A stretch of DNA of 64,000 nt from Tolypothrix sp. PCC 7712 (lineage in GTDB: Bacteria > Cyanobacteriota > Cyanobacteriia > Cyanobacteriales > Nostocaceae), in assembly GCF_025860405.1 (NCBI RefSeq), contig NZ_CP063785.1:4464001-4528000 (forward strand), in the 5' to 3' direction. The notes below the pieces were generated by a model. The model had not been told where the DNA came from. It made no database searches and worked only from the letters and a program-made list of their open reading frames with translations. Numbering within the stretch: the stretch's first letter is position 1; every line of letters starts with the position of its first letter. The position numbers and the translations under genes are program-made. This document shows, one piece after another, positions 53,352-62,219 of this stretch.

Positions 53352-54152
53352 TTGAAAAAATTACAAGCTATTTCTTATTTAGCTCCCAATTGGTTTGGTT
53401 TCTACGAAGCAGTATTGGCTTATTTAGATAGGATTTTGGGAGCAGAAACGCAATTAAAGCAGGGTGAATGCGACCCTTTATTAGATCCTCTGATTTTAAA
53501 AGACCAACTAGACCTAGCTTTTATTTGTGGATTACCCCTGATTCGTTATTCTCAGATAGTTTTGGATCAGTTGCAGCCTGTTGTTGCACCCGTGATGCAA
53601 GCGCCGCGTTATCGCAACCGTCCGGTTTACTTTTCAGATGTCATAGTCAATGCTGATAGTGATGTCATCAAGTTTGATGATTTAGCTGGTAAAACGGTGT
53701 GTTATAACGATCCAGGTTCTAACAGCGGCTATAATCTGTTGCGTCATCGCTTGTTACAGGGAAAATATCCCCAACAATTTTTTAGCAAAGCTATACAATC
53801 AGGTTCTCACCAAAATTCTATTCGCTGGGTAGCACTAGGAAAGGTAGATTGTGCGGCTATTGATAGTGTGGTATTAGAACAAGAATTACAGGATTTTCCC
53901 GAGTTATATCAGTACTTGCGCGTAGTTGAGGCACTCGGCCCCTGTCCTATGCCACCTTTGGTTGCAGCTCTGCATCTGGGGAAATCAATAATTCAGCAGA
54001 TACAGTTAGCTTTGCTTGAGCCGGATGCTGAACTACAGACAGCAATGCAACGAGTGGGAGTCAAGCAATTTGCGGCAGTGGAGCTAGCAGATTATAACGC
54101 GATCGCTGATATCTACAATGCCGCTCTCAAAGCAGGTTATGAGTCTTTGTGA
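53352..54152 (+). CDS. PhnD-like (phosphate/phosphonate-type) solute-binding domain protein without signal peptide
   Basis: 266 aa. Periplasmic-binding fold of the PhnD type: ISYLAPNWFGFYEAVLAYL, DLAFICGLPLIRYSQ, VYFSDVIVNADSDV, LAGKTVCYNDPGSNSGYNLL, and the VDCAAIDSVVL hinge. It has no signal peptide or lipobox, so it appears cytoplasmic. The TTG start directly follows the stop of the preceding small membrane-protein gene. The pair could be a membrane-associated sensor rather than a transporter component (inference); no ABC permease or ATPase is nearby. Confidence 0.82.
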   Translation: MKKLQAISYLAPNWFGFYEAVLAYLDRILGAETQLKQGECDPLLDPLILKDQLDLAFICGLPLIRYSQIVLDQLQPVVAPVMQAPRYRNRPVYFSDVIVNADSDVIKFDDLAGKTVCYNDPGSNSGYNLLRHRLLQGKYPQQFFSKAIQSGSHQNSIRWVALGKVDCAAIDSVVLEQELQDFPELYQYLRVVEALGPCPMPPLVAALHLGKSIIQQIQLALLEPDAELQTAMQRVGVKQFAAVELADYNAIADIYNAALKAGYESL

Positions 54153-54345
54153 GATTTATGACACCACAATGGAATTTCTTAATGATTTTTTAGTGCGTAT
54201 ATAGTACAATTGTATTGTATATTGTTCTCAAATCGCGTTCCAGAGTAAATCCCTCAGCACTCCACTGGGGGATTTTATTTGAGAATAGTTGCTTGATAGT
54301 TGCAGTTAGGGACTTCCAAATAAAAAAATATCCCAGTATTTATTG

Positions 54346-54396
54346 TGGGGTGGACATCTTGTCCGCCCAGCTTATGTGGCGGGCAAGATGCCCTAC
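54346..54396. repeat. Palindromic repeat
   Basis: GGGTGGACATCTTGTCCGCCC faces GGCGGGCAAGATGCCC around AGCTTATGT, a well-matched hairpin. It adjoins the broken 5' end of the DUF6636-like relic. Confidence 0.75.
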
Positions 54397-54416
54397 GCTG
54401 CGAAATTAACAGTGGA

Positions 54417-54683
54417 CTCAAGCCTATACCGCCTCAACCTTATCCTCATTATTGTGAATATGATTGGGGAGGTGGGTTTTTACTATCTGAGTCTGGCAAA
54501 CCCGAAATTCTCTGTATTAGTGACACTTTTGAGGCTAATTACAAATTATCTTACGGCAGTAGCTGGAAACAAGCAGGATTCAATTGTTTATCGCAGCGAA
54601 CTGGGCTGACTTGTACTAATGCTAGCGGTAATGGTTTCTTTCTCAGTCGTGAAGGCTGGAAAATCATCAGCGGTGATCAATGA
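54417..54683 (+). pseudogene. DUF6636-like secreted protein, 3' relic
   Basis: The frame continuing from PIPPQPYPHYCEYDWGGGF to LSYGSSWKQAGFNCLSQRTG, then GLTCTNASGNGFFLSREGW and a stop, looks like the C-terminal half of a small Cys-rich exported protein of DUF6636 type (paired Cys, xCTNxxGxGFxLSR ending). No start codon, signal peptide or first half remains. The hairpin at 54346-54396 lies where the missing half should be, so the gene was probably truncated by repeat insertion. Confidence 0.5.
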
Positions 54684-54695
54684 ATAATCTGAGTA

Positions 54696-55032
54696 ATACA
54701 TTTTGAAAAAAGAACGCGACAGATGGGTAGGGGCACGGCATCCAAAATCTTTTGGCATATCAAATATCTTATTGGTGCCCATTGGTGTCAACTTAACGTG
54801 AAACTCTCTTGGTTGCAAGGTTTCGCCCTCACCCCCAGCCCCTCTCCCACAGGGAGAAGGGAGCTAGAGATTTAGTTCCCCTTCTCCTGCGGGAGAAGGG
54901 GTTAGGGGATGAGGGCGCGAGGTATTTGTACAACGCCTATCCTATATCGCTTTTAGCTTATGTTGACACCAATGATTGGTGCCGTGCCCCTACAAAGAAT
55001 TTATCTGTCGCCAACAGTATTTAAATTAGTAT
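54696..55032. mobile_element. Outer palindromic element carrying MITE copy D
   Basis: Ends ATACATTTTGAAAAAAGAAC (left) and TTTAAATTAGTAT (right) with inner CGACAGAT/ATCTGTCG and GGTAGGGGCACGGCA/TGCCGTGCCCCTAC arms. The middle matches the unoccupied element at 28191-28275. Confidence 0.75.
54780..54974 (+). mobile_element. MITE copy D, 195 bp, perfect 9-bp target duplication
   Basis: Ends CATTGGTGTCAAC and GTTGACACCAATG are perfect inverted repeats. Both flanks read ATTGGTGCC (54771-54779 and 54975-54983). No transposase; mobilised in trans if at all. Confidence 0.85.
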
Positions 55033-55227
55033 AAATAAATACTTATAGGCAGGGCTGATAATCGAACCACAGAGGACGCAGAGAACTCAGAGGAATAAGA
55101 CTTTCATCGGTTTTTACGTAAATCTTAATAGGTGACGTTTAATGAGAAGTAAATCTTGAAAACTTATGGCATAAGAGGCGTTTCTAATTCACATTAGGCG
55201 TAGTTTGCGATCGGATATCCTGAATGT

Positions 55228-57510
55228 TTAAGTACTTATTTGAGAATTTACCTGACGGATAGGAATTTGAACTACAATTTCTGTTCCTTTACCAGGAGTG
55301 GAAAAACACTCTAATTTACCGCCATGTTTTTCTGTAATTATTTGATAGCTGATTGACATCCCCATACCTGTTCCCTTACCGACAGGTTTTGTCGTGAAGA
55401 AAGGGTCAAAAATATGCTGAATGACGGCTTCTGTCATTCCTAAGCCGTTATCAGCGATCGCAATTTTAATCCAATCAGCATCGATGACTGCGGTGGAGAT
55501 GGTAATTTGGCTGGGATTGGCTTGAATTTCCCCAGATGTGCGGTGAGTGTTGGCTTCTTCTATTGCATCGATGGCGTTTGCCAGAATATTCATCAATACT
55601 TGGTTGAGTTGCCCAGGATAACACTCGACTAGCGGTAAGGTAGCATAATCGCGCATGACTGCGATCGCCACAGCACCAGGTTCAGGTTGTAAGCGATGAT
55701 GCAAAATTAGCAATGTACTTTCAATACCTTCATGAATATCAACCTCTTTTATTTCCGCTTCGTCCAAGCGGGAGAAGTTTCGCAGAGATTTGACAATTTC
55801 GCGGATGCGTTCAGTCCCCAATTTCATGGAGGTGAGTAACTTGAGCAAATCTTCGCTGACAAATTCTAAATCTATATCGCTAATTTTTTCTGCGATCGCT
55901 GATGTGGGGTTGGGATATTCGCTTTGGTATAGTTGCACTAACTCCAAAAGACTCTCAGTATAATCATGGACAAAATCGACGTTACCATGAATAAAATTAA
56001 CCGGATTATTGATTTCATGGGCAACGCCTGCAACCATTTGTCCTAAGCTGGACATTTTTTCGGATTGAATCATTCGCGCTTGGGTTTGTTGCAGTTCTTG
56101 GAGAGTATTTGTTAAGTCCGCAGTCCGTTCTTCTACACGATGTTCTAATTGTTCATTGGTTTGTGCTAAAGCCTGAAATGATTCTTGCAATTGCTGCGCC
56201 ATGTAGTTGAAAGCACGAGCCAGAATATCTAATTCGCGGACATTTGAGGAAGCTACATTTTGATCCAATTTACCATTGGCGATCGCCTCTGCTGCTTGAC
56301 TCAGCCGTAAAATTGGTTGAGCAATCCGCCTAGAAGTAGAAATTGCAATAATTGTGGCAATTACCAAAGCCCCCAAACACAACAGCATAGTTGTACGATT
56401 GTGAGCATGAATTTGTGCCATAAAATCGGATTCGGGTACAGCCACAACCACCAGCCAGTCTAAACCGTATTTGTCTCGCCACGGCTTGATTTGCACAAAC
56501 TGTCTTTCTTGGTTGAAAACAATATTAAACTCTTGCTGATTCTGGATTGCTTGCAGGGTATGAAACCGCTTTTGCAAGCCTTGCGCGACAGTGCGAATGA
56601 GGCGATCGGGAATATCAAAGATGCTGTATCTTTCTACTTGGTTATTTACCTTGTACAAGATGGGAAAATTACCAGAACTCCCAACCAACCTACCATTACG
56701 CTCAATAATAAACACCTGACCGGCTGGGCTAACTTTGAGGTGACGCAGAAAATCACTAATACTAGTTAGCGCCAAATCGATACTTGTTACGCCCAGTAAC
56801 TTGCGGTTGTTGTCATAGAATGGAGCCGCAGCCGAAACTGCAATGTAATAGTCCAGCCCATTATCTAAAGAATTATCCTGCCTTTGCAGTGCTTTTCCCG
56901 CCTCAGTAAATTGTGAATTACGAATTTCCGCCGCTTTAATTTTACTCCAAGTCAACTTGCCTGCGGTGACGGTATCTTTATACCAAGGCTCTGTTAACGG
57001 ATTGAAATCATAGCTTTGTAAAAGTTTAGCCCGCTTACCTTGAGCATCAGCAACATAGTCGGAAGCTTTACCACTGCTCAAATTCTCATAGAGTACTAAG
57101 TCAACTCCTTTAATCCAACGTCCTGCGCCAGCTTCTCTTTTATCGATTAAACTATAGCCCACATAGCTGAGATGAGGAAAAGCTTTGGCTTGTCTCCAAA
57201 AATAATGTCCGCTAGCTATGGGATCGTTAAGATTTAATTCGCGATTAGCGATCGCATCTACATTTATTTGGGTTAATTGAATGGGTAACGCCAAATACAT
57301 ATCTAGGCGATCATCAACCTGCTGACCAGCTTTATCAATCAACTGTTCAGCCAGATTGTTCACAGCTTTTTGACTATTTTTAAATGAGAGATACCCAACT
57401 AATCCCACCGCCGCAAAAATTTGCAGTACAAAGGGCACAATGAGAATTAAGTTGAGTTGTATCCGGTTATTTGATTTGGGAAGGTGCTTGTTGGCAGAGT
57501 TCAAGGACAT
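55228..57510 (-). CDS. Transmembrane histidine kinase: Cache-HAMP-HisKA-HATPase
   Basis: 760 aa. First membrane helix about 20-42 (LILIVPFVLQIFAAVGLVGY), a large periplasmic dCache-type ligand domain (about 45-375; IKGVDLVLYENLSSG; KLLGVTSIDLAL; GQVFIIERNGRLVGSSG), a second helix (TMLLCLGALVIATIIAIST), HAMP, a coiled coil, HisKA with H498 in AGVAHEINNPVNFIHGN and HATPase_c (GKGTGMGMSISYQIITEKHGG). Cache domains bind amino acids, organic acids or other small extracellular molecules. The kinase core is closely related to those at 33384 and 35657. Orphan: no regulator adjacent. ATG start. Confidence 0.94.
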   Translation of the reverse strand: MSLNSANKHLPKSNNRIQLNLILIVPFVLQIFAAVGLVGYLSFKNSQKAVNNLAEQLIDKAGQQVDDRLDMYLALPIQLTQINVDAIANRELNLNDPIASGHYFWRQAKAFPHLSYVGYSLIDKREAGAGRWIKGVDLVLYENLSSGKASDYVADAQGKRAKLLQSYDFNPLTEPWYKDTVTAGKLTWSKIKAAEIRNSQFTEAGKALQRQDNSLDNGLDYYIAVSAAAPFYDNNRKLLGVTSIDLALTSISDFLRHLKVSPAGQVFIIERNGRLVGSSGNFPILYKVNNQVERYSIFDIPDRLIRTVAQGLQKRFHTLQAIQNQQEFNIVFNQERQFVQIKPWRDKYGLDWLVVVAVPESDFMAQIHAHNRTTMLLCLGALVIATIIAISTSRRIAQPILRLSQAAEAIANGKLDQNVASSNVRELDILARAFNYMAQQLQESFQALAQTNEQLEHRVEERTADLTNTLQELQQTQARMIQSEKMSSLGQMVAGVAHEINNPVNFIHGNVDFVHDYTESLLELVQLYQSEYPNPTSAIAEKISDIDLEFVSEDLLKLLTSMKLGTERIREIVKSLRNFSRLDEAEIKEVDIHEGIESTLLILHHRLQPEPGAVAIAVMRDYATLPLVECYPGQLNQVLMNILANAIDAIEEANTHRTSGEIQANPSQITISTAVIDADWIKIAIADNGLGMTEAVIQHIFDPFFTTKPVGKGTGMGMSISYQIITEKHGGKLECFSTPGKGTEIVVQIPIRQVNSQIST

Positions 57511-57742
57511 GATTTGAGCAAGAGTCTGGCATCATATTGCAGCAAAGGCTGGCCATATAATGCCCAAATACCTGCGGAAAACACCGACAATAGCAAAGTG
57601 CGATCGCTATCTCCACAAATCTAGTAGTTCAACACACAAATATTGACAGGTGTCGATTGGGTAAAGGGAAAAGGTCAAAGGTGAAGGGTTTAAAGCCTTT
57701 ACCCATTTCCTCCTTAATTTTTGCATCTTCCTTGACCATTGT

Positions 57743-58228
57743 TTACTCTCCTACTAATGCCAGTGCTTGATTCATCACTTTGTCGGACAAATACATTCCA
57801 CAGAGGCGTAGTTGTTCTAAAACCGGACGCGCTGCTGGAATTGCGCCTCGTTGTTTCGCAGTAAGAACTATACCTAGAGTTCCCCGTACTGGAATGCCCA
57901 AAGCTATTGCACAACGACGAGCGGCTAAATCATCTACTATTACCTCAGTTCCATTATTTACATAAGCCCAAGTTAAAACAGCAGATTCACCAGGGCCTAA
58001 ATCCCAACTCTGAATAATTGGTGGAACAGGGGATGTAACAACTTCTACCAACCAAGAAGTAGCAGCCAGCGCCATTGCAGTTACATCTATCTCCCCGTAT
58101 GCTTGAATTTCCGTAGCAACAGCTTGGGGGACAATAATTTCTGGACTGACTATCTGCAATAGATGGAGAAAGCCACCCTTAGTCAAAAAAATCAGAGGGG
58201 AGGTGTTAATTGCAGGATATTCAGCCAC
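57743..58228 (-). CDS. DUF3368 (PIN-like) putative toxin
   Basis: 161 aa. DUF3368 signature at the N-terminus (INTSPLIFLTKGGFLHLL; N where other PIN proteins have the first Asp, which is common in this subfamily). WDLGPGESAVLTWA and VIVDDLAARRCAIALGIPVRGT hold the remaining acidic residues of a PIN-type nuclease site. Paired with the UPF0175 gene upstream, overlapping it by 8 bp. Such pairs are predicted type II toxin-antitoxin modules; nuclease activity is not shown here. Confidence 0.82.
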   Translation of the reverse strand: MAEYPAINTSPLIFLTKGGFLHLLQIVSPEIIVPQAVATEIQAYGEIDVTAMALAATSWLVEVVTSPVPPIIQSWDLGPGESAVLTWAYVNNGTEVIVDDLAARRCAIALGIPVRGTLGIVLTAKQRGAIPAARPVLEQLRLCGMYLSDKVMNQALALVGE

Positions 58229-58472
58229 GGTTTAATTCTTGTTGCAAATCATCAAAGTCTACAGTAAACACATCTACTTGCTCACGAGCAAGGGCTGCAA
58301 GAAAGTCGCGGCGGTTTAAACCTGCAATTTGGGCAGCTTTTTCCTGGGAAATTTCACCTTTTTGATACCAGTAGATAGCCGCCGCTAGGCGCATATCACG
58401 TACAAAATCATTTGGAGTCAGACGACGGGCTGAGAATACTTCTTCGGGTAAGTCTAGATTTACTCTGGTCAT
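58221..58472 (-). CDS. UPF0175 family protein, putative antitoxin
   Basis: 83 aa. Typical UPF0175 layout: MRLAAAIYWYQKGEISQEKA, then AAQIAGLNRRDFLAALARE, a helix-turn-helix-like segment that probably binds DNA and autoregulates the operon. Its 3' end overlaps the start of the DUF3368 gene by 8 bp, implying translational coupling, antitoxin first. ATG start at 58472. Confidence 0.85.
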   Translation of the reverse strand: MTRVNLDLPEEVFSARRLTPNDFVRDMRLAAAIYWYQKGEISQEKAAQIAGLNRRDFLAALAREQVDVFTVDFDDLQQELNRG

Positions 58473-58639
58473 AGTGTTTGTTTAAAGAGTGCGTTAATGA
58501 ATTTTAGTTGCAGCCCATACTTGGAAACTAGTAACTGATGTCTCTGCGGTTTTCTTCTAAGATGCTTGTAGGGATGATTCATCTTAGACGATGTGCCATC
58601 AACCACTGATTTTGAGACTAACATAAGGAGAAAAAACTT

Positions 58640-59164
58640 ATGGGACTTTTTGATCAAATTCTTGGTGCTGTTGCCAATTCCAATCAGCAAGGCAGTTTGG
58701 GACAATTGGGAAGTATTATTAGCACTGTAGATCAATTGAGTAATAGCACTGGTGCAGATGCTTCTACAATTCAATCGCTGTTGTCGGTTGTAGGTGGTCA
58801 AGTGCGATCGGCTTTACAAGAAAAGCAAGCTACAGAAGGTAGTGAAGCTGTGGAATCCGTAGTCAATGAATTTGCAGGGACTTCGCCTAATTCCGCAGCC
58901 GTTAATTCCATATTTTCGCCTGCGTTACAGCAACAAGTGGCGGAATTTGCTGCTCAACGCACGGGTTTGGATGCTAGTTTGATTCAACAATTACTACCCC
59001 AAATTGTGCCTGTGGTGCTGAACTTCTTGCAATCTGGTGCTAATACTCAAGGTTTCCAAGCTGGGGGAAATCCAGTACTCAGCAGTTTCCTAGATTCCGA
59101 TAATGATGGCGATGTCGATATTTCTGACGCTATCCAAATGGCTAGTCGTTATATGGGCAGATAA
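58640..59164 (+). CDS. DUF937 family protein with C-terminal calcium-loop-like motif
   Basis: 174 aa, Gln/Ser/Ala-rich. MGLFDQILGAVANS at the start and VNSIFSPALQQQVAEFAAQR with LPQIVPVVLNFLQSG are DUF937 features. The C-terminus LDSDNDGDVDISDAIQMASR is a single EF-hand/dockerin-like loop (D-x-D-N-D-G-D-x-D), so calcium binding is likely. A strong ribosome binding site (AAGGAG) precedes ATG 58640. Role unknown. A minus-strand open frame overlapping the start is only a shadow. A hairpin follows the gene. Confidence 0.88.
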   Translation: MGLFDQILGAVANSNQQGSLGQLGSIISTVDQLSNSTGADASTIQSLLSVVGGQVRSALQEKQATEGSEAVESVVNEFAGTSPNSAAVNSIFSPALQQQVAEFAAQRTGLDASLIQQLLPQIVPVVLNFLQSGANTQGFQAGGNPVLSSFLDSDNDGDVDISDAIQMASRYMGR

Positions 59165-59226
59165 ATCAAAAATTAATTTTTGATTTTTAATGAAAATCTG
59201 TTTGTCACAACATCGGTGAATAAGGA

Positions 59227-59262
59227 AGACAAGGGAGAATTATGGCAGAATCTCCCTTGTCT
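59227..59262 (+). terminator. 12-bp perfect hairpin after the DUF937 gene
   Basis: AGACAAGGGAGA (59227-59238) pairs with TCTCCCTTGTCT (59251-59262). Only a short T-rich stretch follows. Confidence 0.5.
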
Positions 59263-59367
59263 CCCTGGATTCTCTTTGTTGTGGGGATAAGGGGTAATGG
59301 GGATTGGAGATGAGAAAGATGAGGAAAATAAACAATTCAAAATTTTTCCCTTTTACCAATTACCAAT

Positions 59368-59438
59368 TACCAAATGACAAATGACAAATGACAAATGACA
59401 AATGACAAATGACAAATGACAAATGACAAATGACAAAT
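59368..59438. repeat. AAATGAC heptamer array, about 9 units
   Basis: Perfect tandem AAATGAC units directly adjoining the stop codon of the pentapeptide-repeat gene; same family as 911-940 and 52815-52860. Confidence 0.92.
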
Positions 59439-59972
59439 TCAACCATTCTCATCCAAAATCGTCCCTTCCAAATTAGCTTGCTCTAAATTTGCGCCGTTTA
59501 AGTTGGCTTGGTTTAAGTCTGCTTGAGCAAGATTCGCCTGGGTGAGGTCGGCTACGGTTAAGTCTGCGCCACTTAAATCGGCTTTATCTAAATTTGCAGC
59601 TACCAAAGTTGCTTCGTGTAACTCCGCCTCACTCAAATTAGCTTCAATTAGCTTGGCAACAGTTAAATCAGCCTGAGTCAAATTAGCACCATCTAAAACA
59701 GCCCCATCTAAAATAGCACCATCTAAGATAGCTCCAGTGAGATTACTCCCAGTCAGGTCAGCATCACTCAAATTTGCACCGTTGAGATCAGCCTCAATCA
59801 GGCTAGTTTGGCTTAAATTTGCATGGCTGAGATTCGCACCATCTAAAATTGCTCTATCTAAAATGGCCCCACTGAGATTGGCTTCTCTCAAATTGGCTTC
59901 GCTGAGGTTGACAGCAGTAAAATCTCTTGCGCCTGCGGCATAGTTAGAAAGAAGTTCTTCTGCTTTCATCAT
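59439..59972 (-). CDS. Pentapeptide-repeat protein
   Basis: 177 aa. From about residue 18 on almost all of it is A(D/N)LxX pentapeptides (ANLREANLSGAILDRAILDG onward), predicting a right-handed quadrilateral beta-helix of about 30 repeats. A sub-block ILDGA is repeated three times in a row, a sign of recent internal duplication. The N-terminal cap MKAEELLSNYAAGARDFTAV is typical for cyanobacterial members. Two ATGs are adjacent (59972, 59969); GGAGG fits the second better. Function unknown. Confidence 0.92.
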   Translation of the reverse strand: MMKAEELLSNYAAGARDFTAVNLSEANLREANLSGAILDRAILDGANLSHANLSQTSLIEADLNGANLSDADLTGSNLTGAILDGAILDGAVLDGANLTQADLTVAKLIEANLSEAELHEATLVAANLDKADLSGADLTVADLTQANLAQADLNQANLNGANLEQANLEGTILDENG

Positions 59973-60013
59973 GATCCTCCGCTAGTTACTACTGCTGTTT
60001 GAGCGATCGCAAT

Positions 60014-60036
60014 CTATTACCCAGCATGGGTAACAG
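60014..60036. promoter_or_regulatory. Palindrome upstream of the pentapeptide gene
   Basis: TTACCCA-GCA-TGGGTAA, extended by partly symmetric flanks, centred about 52 bp upstream of the minus-strand start codon. Size and symmetry fit an operator for a dimeric regulator; identity unknown. Confidence 0.35.
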
Positions 60037-60627
60037 ATAATTTCAAAATAATTTGTAATTCGTAATTATTTGTTCAGACGATGGTTAAACTATGTTATCT
60101 ATTAATAATTTTTTTAGTTACCGCCTAAAGTTGTTATTTGATTTCACTCTTAGGATGGTTATGGCAGCTTGCGAATTAGGGCTTTGTGGTAGAAAAGACG
60201 TTAAGTGTAGCGATCGCGTCTTTTTCAGATAAGTTCATTAAAATTCAAGTTACATCATCAGGGCAGCAGGCTAGATACTGCCCCGCAAGAGATTGATAAA
60301 ATTTAATATACAAATTAAATGTGTTTTCGCTGATAAAAACTTGAAAACCAGTTTTAATATGCATGAGTTGCTGTTGACCCAATACTACTCAGTTAAGCGT
60401 TGTGAACTCAAAATTGGTTTTGGGGAAAAGGTTAAAGGTTTTTTATTTCCCTTTTCCCATTCCCCTTTTTCCTCTTAACCGACAAGTATTGGCTGTTGAC
60501 CCCCATAACAAACAGATCTGGGTCAGTTACATAAGCCATGATTGAGTTTGTTTCTCGAGTCTATACTAGAACAATTCATTCAGGATGCTGAAAAAATGAG
60601 CCAGTCCATTACAAGACTTCCCTGTGT
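60037..60627. other. Gene-free interval
   Basis: About 590 bp between divergent genes. Includes a TTTTGGGGAAAAGGTTAAAGG-like G/A run facing TTCCCTTTTCCC (about 60418-60475), a repeat-built hairpin, and one HIP1-like site. The plus-strand open frame at 60293-60478 runs across the repeat and is not called. Confidence 0.45.
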
Positions 60628-60658
60628 TGTGACGGCTAGTGTACCACTGTCACAACGT
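60628..60658. promoter_or_regulatory. Inverted repeat upstream of the SPOR-like gene
   Basis: GTTGTGAC (60628-60635) and GTCACAAC (60651-60658) are perfect inverted half-sites with a 15-base spacer, about 85 bp before the start codon. Possible regulator site; could also be a transcript hairpin. Confidence 0.35.
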
Positions 60659-60742
60659 GTTTACAGTTGTCCTAATTATGATTGATCAATTGACCGTGAT
60701 GGCAAGACGGCAATTCAATTATCAAAATTTATGGAGCAGGCC

Positions 60743-61990
60743 ATGAGTCAAAATTTACCAATAGATTCCCGTACTCAATCATCTAAAACACCTGGACTGA
60801 AGCCAGGACTAGCTTCGGCATTGGCAAGTTTAGAAGTCCAGTTAGATCAAGAATTAGCGCGGTATAGACGCACACGCGATACCTCGAGATTAGCCAATCC
60901 TCGTGTAGTTAGTTATATTGGCAGTACACCACAAGCGATCGCCCAAGCAATTCTCGAACAATCTCAGTCAACAGATATTAAATCACCCACGCCACCTGCA
61001 CCTGTAACCCCAGATCCTCTGTTAGAAGCAGCTACGGATACAGTCAGGTTTGAGGAACTAGATCATCTTCAGTTATCCTCAACCCCAGAGGTGGCGACAA
61101 CGCTCACTCCACCACCGCCACCGCCACCAGTCCCGCCAACTCCAGCTAGCAGCATAGTACGTACAGAACCACCTGATGAGGATGATACTGTTCTACAGTC
61201 AGATGATCCACCAAGCGAGCCTGATAACTATTTAGAATCTAGTGAAGCGCTGTTACGTAGTGTCACTGACGAAGAATCACCAGCGAAACGCCCCAGCACT
61301 GCCAATGACGGTATACTTTCACCTTTGGGCATAGGTTCAATGCTGCTGTTATTAGTAGCAAGTTTGACTTTAGGCTATGTGGTATTTAATCCCAAAAGCT
61401 TGACGCAGTTAAAGCTAAGTAACGTTTTTAATGGTAAATCTTCAGCACCTGCAGAAAATACAGCCAATGTAGAAACTAATATCCAAGCACCGCCGGAAAC
61501 ATTACTCACACCTATACCCAAGTATCCTAATCTAGCAGCCAAAGAGTTTCCGGAAGTTAAAGATCCTAATGATGTTATCGGCTTAACACCTAAAGGCAAA
61601 GCCAACCCCGCACCATTACCTAATCAGATCCCCGTACAACCAGTACAACCCCCCGCAGGCTTATCTGCGCCACAACCAGCAAATCCTACAGCAGCAGCGC
61701 CAGTACAAACGATAGAACCTGCGGCTCCTATCAATTCGCCTGCACCATCACCAAACGCCGCCCCCTTCCAGCTCAATCCACAGACCAAACCTTCAGCAGA
61801 TGGGTTTTATCACGTAGTCACCGATAATCAAAATGAAAGGTCTTTTGCTGCCGCCAGACAGGTAATTCCTGATGCTTATTTATCAAAGGATAACAAGCTG
61901 ATTTTTCTAGGTGCTTTTAAAACTCAAAAAGAAGTAAAAAAACATCTAGAACTATTACAAAAACGCGGAATTCCAGCCAGAGTGGAATAG
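60743..61990 (+). CDS. Membrane-anchored proline-rich protein with SPOR-like C-terminus
   Basis: 415 aa. Start chosen at ATG 60743 because GGAG lies six bases upstream; an in-frame ATG at 60731 overlaps that site. Cytoplasmic N-terminus with a conserved-looking ASLEVQLDQELARYRR, an acidic Pro-rich stretch, one membrane helix (about 195-215, IGSMLLLLVASLTLGYVVF), a periplasmic Pro/Ala-rich linker and a C-terminal domain of about 60 residues (FYHVVTDNQNERSFAAARQV; LIFLGAFKTQKEVKKHLELL) resembling SPOR domains, which bind denuded peptidoglycan. A septal or envelope role is inferred. Confidence 0.8.
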   Translation: MSQNLPIDSRTQSSKTPGLKPGLASALASLEVQLDQELARYRRTRDTSRLANPRVVSYIGSTPQAIAQAILEQSQSTDIKSPTPPAPVTPDPLLEAATDTVRFEELDHLQLSSTPEVATTLTPPPPPPPVPPTPASSIVRTEPPDEDDTVLQSDDPPSEPDNYLESSEALLRSVTDEESPAKRPSTANDGILSPLGIGSMLLLLVASLTLGYVVFNPKSLTQLKLSNVFNGKSSAPAENTANVETNIQAPPETLLTPIPKYPNLAAKEFPEVKDPNDVIGLTPKGKANPAPLPNQIPVQPVQPPAGLSAPQPANPTAAAPVQTIEPAAPINSPAPSPNAAPFQLNPQTKPSADGFYHVVTDNQNERSFAAARQVIPDAYLSKDNKLIFLGAFKTQKEVKKHLELLQKRGIPARVE

Positions 61991-62219
61991 CCATAAGTGG
62001 CGAAAATCTAGGCGATAATGAAGTAAATATCAATTAATTTAGCTTCTGCCCAGTACAGCATGATGGAAAGAAAAATACCATACCCTACCTGGCAAACAAG
62101 CTGGAGAGCAAACAGGGAACTCAGTTACAACATCCCAAAGCCTAAGCATAAAGTTTTTTGACTTTATAAATTCGCCAAAGGAGTTGGGCTGACTGGCACA
62201 AAATGAATGGAGAGCCGAT

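Noticed and set aside
58469..58801. 110-aa minus-strand frame overlapping the DUF937 start
   Set aside because: No domain, no ribosome binding site, and antisense to a well-supported gene.
59737..59943. Plus-strand repetitive frame opposite the pentapeptide gene
   Set aside because: Shadow of the 15-bp period of the pentapeptide repeats.
60293..60478. 61-aa plus-strand frame
   Set aside because: Its 3' third is a G/A-rich intergenic repeat and there is no start signal.
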